Source: an uncultured Clostridia bacterium (GTDB lineage Bacteria; Bacillota; Clostridia; TANB77; CAG-508). Taken from it: a stretch of DNA of 5,424 nucleotides. The notes beneath the pieces were generated by a model. It saw only the letters and a list, made by a program, of their open reading frames with translations. It was not told the origin of the DNA and did no database searches. Location: assembly GCA_934167095.1 (NCBI GenBank), contig CAKPKE010000033.1, positions 1-5,424 on the forward strand. Reading direction: 5' to 3'. Shown in pieces: positions 1 through 5,424 of the stretch (the stretch's first letter is position 1; every line of letters starts with the position of its first letter). The translations under genes and the position numbers were made by a program.

Positions 1-29
1 GTATTTAAAAATTATAAATTTCCTTTTAT

Positions 30-870
30 TTATCCTAAAGCTACATCTAAAATCATCATTATTACGAATCCAACCATAAGTCCTATTGTTGCTACATTTG
101 AATTTTTGTCTTCTTGTGCTTCTGGTATTAGTTCATTTGCTACAACATATATCATTGAACCTGCTGCAAATGCTAGCAAATATGGCAAAATTGGTACTAC
201 AATATTTGTTAGCGCGATTGTAATTATTGCACCTATTGGCTCAACTATTCCTGATAACATTCCATATAAAAATGACTTCGTTTTTGATTTTCCTTCTGCT
301 CTCACTGGCATTGATATTATAGCTCCCTCTGGAATATTTTGAATTGCTATTCCAACAGCTAAAGCTATTGCCTCTGTTATAGTTATTCCACTTCCTTGAA
401 GTAGACCTGCAAACACCACTCCGGACAGCCATTCCTTCCGGAATATTATGTAGTGTAACTGCAACAACTAGCATTGTAGTACTTTTAATTTTTTCTTTTA
501 TTTTTTCTGATTTGTTCAATTCTTTGTTTAATACTTTTTCAACTTCAAACTTTGAACCATTTTTAGCTTTCTTTTGTTCATTTTTATTTTCTATTTTTTC
601 AGCAAGCTTATTAACTGCAATTAAAGATATTACTCCTAAAGTAAATCCTACTGCTGGTGGAATCCATGCAATCATTCCCTGTTCTTCTGCCATTTCTATT
701 GACGGAATTAAAAGTGACCAGCAAGAAGCTGCAATCATAACACCTGCTGCAAATCCTAATAAGGCTTTTTCTATCCATTTACTCATCTGATTTTTTAATA
801 AAAACACAAAGCTTGCACCTAAAGTTGTTCCTATAAATGGAATTAGTATACCTATTACTACTCGTAAAAT
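30..870 (-). pseudogene. ZIP-family metal transporter (GufA/ZupT-like), frameshifted
   Basis: This gene would encode a membrane transporter that moves divalent metals such as zinc, iron or manganese into the cytoplasm. Joining two reading frames gives about 279 residues, a normal length for bacterial ZIP proteins. The joined protein has an N-terminal helix with IPFIGTTLGA (residues 10-19), a second helix with GFAAGVMIAAS (39-49), and a lysine/glutamate-rich cytoplasmic-type loop (about 87-129). It also has both family metal-site motifs, HNIPEG (141-146) and QNIPEG (177-182), and a late helix with ANELIPE. The frames meet after Val149: the minus strand reads GTC-C-GGA where GTC-GGA is expected, so there is one extra base at 423/424. 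Read without correction, translation leaves the family after residue 149 and stops at 241 (about 209 residues). No ATG, GTG or TTG occurs in frame before GTG at 807, which would remove the first helix. The best start by position is ATT at 868-870, eight bases after GAGGGGG. The family call is secure. Whether the gene is dead or the insertion is a read error cannot be settled here. Confidence 0.85.
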
Positions 871-925
871 TTTAATTACCCCCTCATAAAATATTTGAGT
901 TTTAGCCTATTGCTCAGTATATTTT

Positions 926-940
926 ATGCAAAATTTGCAT
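926..940. repeat. 15-bp perfect palindrome over the -35 element, candidate operator
   Basis: The sequence is ATGCAAA-A-TTTGCAT, two perfect 7-base arms around a single A. Its right arm contains the whole TTGCAT -35 element (935-940) of the plus-strand promoter, and the same hexamer appears on the minus strand at 931-926, facing the ZIP gene. A dimeric repressor bound here would block the plus-strand promoter and could also affect leftward transcription. The symmetry is seen directly; the regulatory role is inferred, and AT-rich DNA produces such palindromes by chance fairly often. It does not resemble a typical Fur or Zur box that I know. Confidence 0.4.
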
Positions 941-963
941 TTTATGTTAATCTGTGCTATAAT
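935..963 (+). promoter_or_regulatory. Sigma-A promoter with extended -10 for the 161-residue gene
   Basis: TTGCAT (935-940) is separated by exactly 17 bases from a perfect TATAAT (958-963). The bases TGC directly before TATAAT form the TGn extended -10 element. Transcription should begin near 969-971, leaving a leader of about 65 bases before the ATG at 1035. This is the best match to a vegetative promoter in the window and suggests strong expression unless repressed. Confidence 0.8.
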
Positions 964-985
964 GACTGTATACGTAATAACTTAG

Positions 986-1007
986 AGGTTCTAATCTGTT
1001 AGAACTT
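986..1007 (+). promoter_or_regulatory. Hairpin in the 5' leader of the 161-residue gene
   Basis: GTTCTAA (988-994) and TTAGAAC (999-1005) are perfect inverted repeats around a TCTG loop. A G·U pair and an A-U pair extend the stem to nine pairs (986-1007). The hairpin lies about 15 bases downstream of the predicted transcription start and ends 13 bases before the ribosome binding site AAGAGG, so it does not hide that site. It could be an mRNA-stabilising 5' hairpin or a DNA operator downstream of the start. There is no U-tract, so it is not a terminator. Confidence 0.45.
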
Positions 1008-1034
1008 CGCACAAAAAAGAAAGAGGTTAAAAAA

Positions 1035-1520
1035 ATGGCCCTTATTGACTCGAAACTCATTGAAATTAAACGGTCTGAAAAAATGATCAATTTTTGTGAT
1101 CGTTTTCTCAGCATGTTACTTCCCAAGGTTGCATCGTTAGATGTCAATAGTCAACTCACAGAAGCTTTTGTTTCAAGCACATCCGTCGATTTTCAGGTTC
1201 CTGCAAGTTGCTTGTCAGAAATAGCCTCTATGTCTAAGGACCATGAGGCTGTTCTCAAATGGTTTGAGTCTGGTTATCAGCACAGCCCCTTGGAGTATAA
1301 CATGGCTATGTTCTATGCTTTGGGCAATCCAAAGTATTCAGAACTCTTTGAGGAGGTTAATTTGGTTCCTCGGTTTGTATCCGTAAACCAGAATGGCATC
1401 ATCATAAACTTTGCTATTGCCGGAACGGCAATCACTCCTAGGGCTTTCTTTCAAGGGCTGAACCATGAGTCTACATCATCGCAGGCAACTTTACGCCACG
1501 CAAAACAATCAGTAACATAA
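1035..1520 (+). CDS. Unrecognised 161-residue protein, compositionally foreign
   Basis: I do not recognise this family. The start ATG is supported by AAGAGG (1021-1026) eight bases upstream and by the promoter at 935-963; the TAA stop is followed within seven bases by a strong terminator. The product appears soluble: no signal peptide, no convincing membrane segment and only two cysteines. The N-terminal third is rich in charged residues and probably helical. The middle (residues about 60-105) also looks helical, with aromatic residues in the KWFESGY and MAMFYALGNPKY stretches. Near residues 110-130 a beta-like hydrophobic run, NGIIINFAIAGTAI, follows PRFVSV. The C-terminus is polar and probably disordered. 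Codon use differs from its neighbours: CTC, CGG, CGC, TCG, ACG and GCC are used freely, and hand counts of three lines gave about 37-52% GC against about 28-38% in two ileS lines. It forms a self-contained unit that is probably horizontally acquired; its function is unknown. Confidence 0.75.
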   Translation: MALIDSKLIEIKRSEKMINFCDRFLSMLLPKVASLDVNSQLTEAFVSSTSVDFQVPASCLSEIASMSKDHEAVLKWFESGYQHSPLEYNMAMFYALGNPKYSELFEEVNLVPRFVSVNQNGIIINFAIAGTAITPRAFFQGLNHESTSSQATLRHAKQSVT

Positions 1521-1526
1521 CCTCGC

Positions 1527-1571
1527 AGGAGTAACCCCGTCAGCACTACGCCGGCGGGGTTACTCCTTTTT
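1527..1571 (+). terminator. Strong intrinsic terminator after the 161-residue gene
   Basis: GGAGTAACCCCG (1528-1539) pairs perfectly with CGGGGTTACTCC (1555-1566). An A-U pair at 1527/1567 extends it, and T·G and C-G pairs are possible inside the loop. TTTTT at 1567-1571 follows directly, as needed for rightward termination. On the other strand the same hairpin is followed by TGCGAGG rather than a U-tract, so it should not work as a normal intrinsic terminator for ileS, which ends 20 bases to its right. Confidence 0.92.
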
Positions 1572-1586
1572 ATGTATAATTTTTTA

Positions 1587-4500
1587 CTAAGCTTTTTCAA
1601 CAAACATTTTAATTTTTTGTCCATTTATAGATACTTCTTGTGCTTTTTCGTTTTCTTCATAACTTACTTTTAATGCTAAGGTATCATTCTTTATTTGTTT
1701 TTCGTTTGCTTTTATTACAGATAAAACATCTTCATCTCCAGATACATAAATATTTATGTTATCCATTACTTCAAATCCAGAGTCTTTTCTTGTTGTTTGA
1801 ACTTTTGAAAGAACTTCTCTTAAAATTCCTTCTTTTCTTAGTTCTTCTGTAATTGTTGTTTCAAGTACAACTCCTATTGTTCCTTTTCCTGCAAATGAAT
1901 ATCCTTCTTTTCCGTCCATTGTAATTAAAACATTTTCAGAATTTAATTCTAGTTCTAAGTCTTCATCTAGCATAATTACATATCCTTCACCTGATTTTAC
2001 TTTGTTTGCTAAATCAAGTGGATTTATTTTTGCAATTTCAGCTTTAATTTTTGGAATATATTTTCCATAAGTCTTTCCTAGAACTGGTAGATTTGGTTTA
2101 ATATCAAAGTTTACATATTCTGACATTTCAGCACCTAACTCTACTTCTTTTACATTTAGCTCTTCTTTAATTATATTTCCATAGTATTCTGGAAGAGTAT
2201 CAACTGAAATTAGCATTTTTAGAAGTGGTTGTCTATTTTTGATATTAGCACTATTTCTAGCACTTCTACCAAGTTCAACTATGTTATAAGCTAAATCCAT
2301 TTCTTCTTCTAATTTCTTATCTACAACTTTTTCATCATACTCTGGCCAGTAGCATAAGTGAACGCTTTCTGGTGCATTTTTGTCTAATCCTGCAACTAGG
2401 TTTTGATATATTGCATCTGCCATAAATGGTACAAATGGTGCAATTACTTTGCTTAGTGTAACTAATACTTTGTATAGCGTTGTATATGCTCCAATTTTGT
2501 CGTTTGTAAGCTCTGTAACCCAGAATCTTTCTCTGTTTCTTCTTACATACCAATTTGAAAGTTCGTCTGTAAAGCTTTCAATTAAATTTCCAGCTCCTGT
2601 TATGTCATATCCATCTAGTTTTTCGTCTACTTCTTTTACTAAAGTATTTAATTTTGAAATTATCCATTTATCCATTATATTGTCTGACTTAAAGTCACTG
2701 TAATTTAATGGGTTAAATTGATCAATTTCTGCATATAAAACATAGAATGAATATACATTCCATAATGTTGATAAGAATCCTCTTTGTGATTTTTCAACAT
2801 TTTCAAGAGATAATCTTGATGAAATCCAAGGTGCACTTCCTGTATAGAAATACCATCTTGTAGCATCAGCTCCTGCTGTATCTAAAAGTACTAATGGATC
2901 TACACCATTCTTCTTAGATTTAGACATTTTTTGACCTTTTCCATCTAAAACATGTCCTAAAACGATACAGTTTTCAAATGGAGTTCTTCCAAATAATGCT
3001 GTTCCTAAAGCTGTTAAAGTATAGAACCAGCCTCTTGTTTGGTCTATCGCTTCAGATATATATTGTGCTGGGAAGTTATTTTTGAACATTTCTTCATTTT
3101 CAAATGGATAATGCCATTGTGCAAAAGGCATTGAACCAGAGTCAAACCAGCAGTCTATAACTTCTTTTGCTCTTGTCATTTCTTTGCCACATTCAGGGCA
3201 TCTTAGTTTTACTGCATCAATGTATGGTTTGTGAAGTTCTATATCTTCTGGAACATCAATTCCTTTTTGTTTTAGTTCTTCTATTGAACCAATACATTCC
3301 CTATGTCCACATTCGCAAGTCCAAATTGGAAGTGGTGTTCCCCAATAACGGTCTCTTGAAATTCCCCAATCGATTACATTCTCTAAGAATTTTCCAAATC
3401 TTCCTGTTTTAATTGTTTCTGGATACCAGTTTACTTTGCTGTTATTTTCAACTAACTCATCTCTTAATTTGCTCATTGCAACAAACCAGCTGTCCTTTGG
3501 ATAATATAGAAGTGGTGTGTCACATCTCCAGCAGTGTGGATATGAATGCATGTGTCTTTCTTTGCTAAATAATTTGTTTCTTTCTTTTAACCATTTGCAA
3601 ATATCTTCGTTGCAATCTCTTACAAATCTACCTTTCCAAGGTTCAACTTCGTCTACAAATTTACCAGATTTATCAACTAGATTTACAAATGCTATTCCAT
3701 TCTTTTGGCAAACTAGACTATCGTCAGCACCATAAGCAGGAGCAATATGTACAATTCCAGTTCCTTCATCAAGAGTTACATAGTCACCATGAATTACAAC
3801 ATAAGCTTTTCCTTCTACTTTTGCAAAAGGCATTAAAGGCTCATATTTTGTTCCAAGAAGTTCTTCACCTTTATATTCTTTTAATATTTCATATTCTTTG
3901 TCTTTTAGAACTTTTTCGACTAAATTTTTAGCAAGGACTAATACTTCGTATTTAGGTTCTTCTTCAGTTCCAACATTTACTTTAGCATCTACATAATCGT
4001 ATTTTTGATTTACGCAAAGTGCTAAGTTTGATGGAAGTGTCCATGGTGTTGTTGTCCAAGCTAGAATGTATCTGTCCTCTCCTACAACTTTAAATTTTGC
4101 AGTTGCAGTTAAATCATTTACATCTTTATACCCTTGTGCAACTTCGTGTGAAGAAAGTGCTGTTCCACATCTTGGACAATATGGCATAACTTTATGTCCT
4201 TGATATAAAAGACCTTTTTGCCATAATTCTTTTAAAGCCCACCATACAGACTCAATATATTTGTTATCATAAGTTATGTATGGATTTTTCATATCTACCC
4301 AAAATCCGACTTTATTTGTCATTTCTTCCCAAATATGAACATATTTGAAAACGCTTTCCTTACATTCTTTTACAAAGTTTTCAACTCCGTATTCTTCAAT
4401 TTGCTCTTTTCCAGAAATACCAAGTTTTTTCTCAATTTCAAGTTCAACAGGAAGTCCATGTGTATCCCATCCTGCCTTTCTTATAACTCTGTAACCTTTC

Positions 4501-4724
4501 ATTACCTTGTATCTTGGAACTATATCCTTCATAACACGAGTTAAAATATGTCCTGCATGAGGCATTCCATTTGCTGTTGGAGGGCCATCATAAAAAGTAA
4601 AATATCTTTTTCCTTTATTCATATCAAAGTTCTTTTGTATGATGTCTTTTTCCTTCCAGACTTCTGCGACTTCATGTTCCATTCCAACAAAGCCATCTTT
4701 TCCAAGTTCAACTTTTTTGTACAT
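1587..4724 (-). CDS. ileS: Isoleucyl-tRNA synthetase, long (type 2) form
   Basis: This is a cytoplasmic class Ia aminoacyl-tRNA synthetase that joins isoleucine to tRNA-Ile using ATP and edits mischarged valine. It has 1045 residues. The HIGH-type motif is HAGH (56-59), within PPTANGMPHAGH, and the KMSKS motif is intact at 599-603. The inserted editing domain has the threonine-rich WTTTPWTLPSN (223-233) and HIAPAYGADD (326-335). Cysteine pairs typical of zinc sites occur at 183/186 and 398/401, with a further set at 470, 472, 477, 509 and 512. DCWFDSGS (524-531) closes the catalytic core region, and the rest is the anticodon-binding and C-terminal part. About 1045 residues, without a C-terminal cysteine zinc finger, fits the type 2 form common in Clostridia rather than the roughly 930-residue bacterial type 1. 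The start is set by AAGGAGG (4733-4739) eight bases before ATG; the stop is TAG. It lies 18 bases after the DUF1653 gene and is controlled by the upstream isoleucine T-box. Confidence 0.98.
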   Translation of the reverse strand: MYKKVELGKDGFVGMEHEVAEVWKEKDIIQKNFDMNKGKRYFTFYDGPPTANGMPHAGHILTRVMKDIVPRYKVMKGYRVIRKAGWDTHGLPVELEIEKKLGISGKEQIEEYGVENFVKECKESVFKYVHIWEEMTNKVGFWVDMKNPYITYDNKYIESVWWALKELWQKGLLYQGHKVMPYCPRCGTALSSHEVAQGYKDVNDLTATAKFKVVGEDRYILAWTTTPWTLPSNLALCVNQKYDYVDAKVNVGTEEEPKYEVLVLAKNLVEKVLKDKEYEILKEYKGEELLGTKYEPLMPFAKVEGKAYVVIHGDYVTLDEGTGIVHIAPAYGADDSLVCQKNGIAFVNLVDKSGKFVDEVEPWKGRFVRDCNEDICKWLKERNKLFSKERHMHSYPHCWRCDTPLLYYPKDSWFVAMSKLRDELVENNSKVNWYPETIKTGRFGKFLENVIDWGISRDRYWGTPLPIWTCECGHRECIGSIEELKQKGIDVPEDIELHKPYIDAVKLRCPECGKEMTRAKEVIDCWFDSGSMPFAQWHYPFENEEMFKNNFPAQYISEAIDQTRGWFYTLTALGTALFGRTPFENCIVLGHVLDGKGQKMSKSKKNGVDPLVLLDTAGADATRWYFYTGSAPWISSRLSLENVEKSQRGFLSTLWNVYSFYVLYAEIDQFNPLNYSDFKSDNIMDKWIISKLNTLVKEVDEKLDGYDITGAGNLIESFTDELSNWYVRRNRERFWVTELTNDKIGAYTTLYKVLVTLSKVIAPFVPFMADAIYQNLVAGLDKNAPESVHLCYWPEYDEKVVDKKLEEEMDLAYNIVELGRSARNSANIKNRQPLLKMLISVDTLPEYYGNIIKEELNVKEVELGAEMSEYVNFDIKPNLPVLGKTYGKYIPKIKAEIAKINPLDLANKVKSGEGYVIMLDEDLELELNSENVLITMDGKEGYSFAGKGTIGVVLETTITEELRKEGILREVLSKVQTTRKDSGFEVMDNINIYVSGDEDVLSVIKANEKQIKNDTLALKVSYEENEKAQEVSINGQKIKMFVEKA

Positions 4725-4742
4725 TTTATTTTCCTCCTTCTT

Positions 4743-5000
4743 TTATTTGTTAAATTTGCTTGCAACACTTTCAATATTTTGCAATTCAAATCTATATTTT
4801 TGCTTTACATTTGGATATTTTTCATGGTCAACTTCACTTAAAAACATTTTTTTAGGTCTTATCCATAAACCATTATCACCATATAGTCTTCTATATACTA
4901 CAACTTCTTCTTGTGTTTCAGAGTCTTTTGCAACATCCTCAACTAAATAGTAATCACCTTTAAAATGCTTATAAATACCTTTTATTTTTAATTCATTCAT
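4743..5000 (-). CDS. DUF1653 domain protein
   Basis: This 85-residue cytoplasmic protein belongs to the DUF1653 family, whose biochemical function is not known to me. The family signature fills most of the chain: KGIYKHFKG (7-15), the SETQEEVVVYRRLYGD stretch (27-42), then LWIRPKKMF (45-53). This is the usual arrangement of a small beta-rich domain with many conserved aromatic residues. It has no signal peptide, membrane helix or cysteine pair. The start ATG is supported by GGAGG (5007-5011) six bases upstream, and TAA ends it 18 bases before ileS. It is the first gene after the T-box terminator, so it should be made together with IleRS when tRNA-Ile is uncharged. That placement suggests a link to translation or amino-acid stress, but that is inference only. 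Confidence 0.9.
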   Translation of the reverse strand: MNELKIKGIYKHFKGDYYLVEDVAKDSETQEEVVVYRRLYGDNGLWIRPKKMFLSEVDHEKYPNVKQKYRFELQNIESVASKFNK

Positions 5001-5014
5001 ATTTGGCCTCCATC

Positions 5015-5268
5015 AAAAATACCCTAACGCATAGCATTTTGCTACACATTAGGGCGAATTATTATCCGTGGTACCACCTAATTTAAAAGCTTATTTAGCT
5101 TCTCTCTTAATTTACTTTTAACGCAAGCTTGTACGGCTTATACTACTTTTATTTTCACATAAGCAACTCGAAGGTGATGGTAAATAATTAGTTTCTTGCA
5201 AACATCTCAGCTACTTTGCTTGCTCTCTGTAAAGACTTACAACTATTTATCGTGTCCTTGTCATAGTT
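5015..5268 (-). promoter_or_regulatory. T-box riboswitch, isoleucine-specific (AUC specifier), with terminator
   Basis: The leader senses the charging state of tRNA-Ile and controls the DUF1653-ileS unit. Stem I starts near 5268, where AACT (5268-5265) and AAGG (5259-5256) pair with AGTT (5168-5165) and CCTT (5174-5171). The distal stem I signatures AGAGAG (5228-5223) and GCTGAGA (5211-5205) are present. In the specifier loop, next to ACCTT, is AUC (5178-5176), an isoleucine codon. A small stem with AAGCT/AGCTT arms near 5085-5100 fits stem III. The T-box proper, TAGGTGGTACCACG (5080-5067), has UGGU in the bulge, which pairs with ACCA of a tRNA whose discriminator base is A, as in tRNA-Ile. 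TTAGG there can pair with CCTAA at 5054-5050, which is otherwise used by the terminator. The terminator stem (5022-5036 with 5040-5054, 15 pairs including wobbles, AAA loop) is followed by TTTTT (5019-5015). Confidence 0.96.
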
Positions 5269-5291
5269 TTTAATATCAAATTTATGTTAAT

Positions 5292-5320
5292 AATTTATCA
5301 CATTTTTTTTGCAAATGCAA
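5292..5320 (-). promoter_or_regulatory. Probable sigma-A promoter of the T-box/DUF1653/ileS unit
   Basis: On the minus strand TTGCAT (5320-5315) is followed after exactly 17 bases by TAAATT (5297-5292), with TGA directly before it as a TGn extended -10. Transcription would start near 5284-5286, about 17 bases before stem I of the T-box, which is a sensible leader layout. The -10 hexamer is only a partial match. An alternative with TTGACT near 5360 and an A-rich -10 is possible but weaker. Confidence 0.55.
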
Positions 5321-5424
5321 GAGGTTTTTATGTTATTTTTATTTTTTTATTGTAGGTTAGTCAATCATTTGTCACAAATTATTTAAAATAAATACTTTGA
5401 GCACCTATATTGCAAATAACGATT
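5321..5424. other. AT-rich upstream region without a visible gene
   Basis: No open reading frame with a ribosome binding site and no RNA gene is visible on either strand to the window end. The stretch contains A/T runs and a 13-bp perfect palindrome, ATTTGT-C-ACAAAT (5367-5379), that could be an operator for the leftward promoter about 50 bases away. The octamer TTGCAAAT occurs at 5410-5417 and again at 5309-5316, beside the -35 element. Both signals are short enough to arise by chance in DNA this AT-rich. Confidence 0.5.

Noticed and set aside
106..342. Plus-strand reading frames opposite the ZIP gene (106-342, 512-790).
   Set aside because: They lack ribosome binding sites and promoters and lie antisense to a well-recognised protein, so they are shadows.
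418..445. Programmed +1 frameshift in the ZIP gene, with a Shine-Dalgarno-like AAGGA upstream and a rare CGG codon at the shift point.
   Set aside because: There is no stop codon at the shift site and no slippery pairing of the prfB type, and I know of no frameshifting in ZIP genes. A simple insertion explains it better.
962..985. Possible seven-codon leader peptide (ATG ACT GTA TAC GTA ATA ACT TAG), which could suggest attenuation of the 161-residue gene.
   Set aside because: Its ATG overlaps the -10 hexamer and lies before the predicted transcription start, so it would not be in the mRNA; there is also no ribosome binding site.
947..1147. Minus-strand reading frame of 66 residues antisense to the start of the 161-residue gene.
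   Set aside because: No ribosome binding site or promoter; the plus-strand gene has complete signals over the same bases.
900..1580. Target-site duplication or terminal inverted repeats around the foreign-looking cassette.
   Set aside because: Only short AT-rich matches such as TTTATGT appear on both sides, no better than chance. There is no transposase and no integron attC-like site.
2335..2553. Possible alternative minus-strand frame inside ileS suggesting a frameshift there.
   Set aside because: The main ileS frame is open and matches the family throughout, so this is an overlapping shadow.
1640..4950. Several plus-strand reading frames opposite ileS and the DUF1653 gene, rich in Leu, Phe and Ser.
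   Set aside because: Their composition is what antisense frames of Lys/Glu-rich AT-rich genes give. They have no start signals or recognisable domains.

Overview
The window looks like chromosomal DNA of an AT-rich Gram-positive anaerobe of the Clostridia type (Bacillota). Three things point there: the very low GC content, with strong GGAGG-type ribosome binding sites; an isoleucine T-box leader in front of ileS; and a long, clostridial-style isoleucyl-tRNA synthetase next to a DUF1653 protein. No species can be named from the sequence alone.

Layout, left to right. Positions 30-870 (minus strand) hold a ZIP-family metal transporter gene of the GufA/ZupT type. It is broken by one extra base at 423/424 and has no ATG, GTG or TTG at the expected start. 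Positions 871-1034 are a divergent intergenic region with a near-ideal sigma-A promoter on the plus strand, a 15-bp palindrome over its -35 element, and a small hairpin in the transcribed leader. Positions 1035-1520 (plus) encode a 161-residue protein that I do not recognise. Its base composition and codon use differ from the rest of the window, and it is closed by a strong intrinsic terminator at 1527-1571.

The right-hand two thirds (minus strand) is one transcription unit read right to left: sigma-A-like promoter (5292-5320), isoleucine T-box riboswitch with its terminator (5015-5268), a DUF1653 protein (4743-5000) and ileS (1587-4724). The T-box should allow read-through only when uncharged tRNA-Ile accumulates, so both genes are expected to rise on isoleucine starvation or when IleRS is inhibited. 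The 5321-5424 end contains no gene that I can see, only AT-rich upstream DNA with a short palindrome.

Most of the window is ordinary housekeeping. The parts worth a second look are the self-contained, compositionally foreign cassette at about 926-1571, the double lesion in the adjacent metal transporter, and the convergent junction where ileS has no terminator of its own before the cassette.
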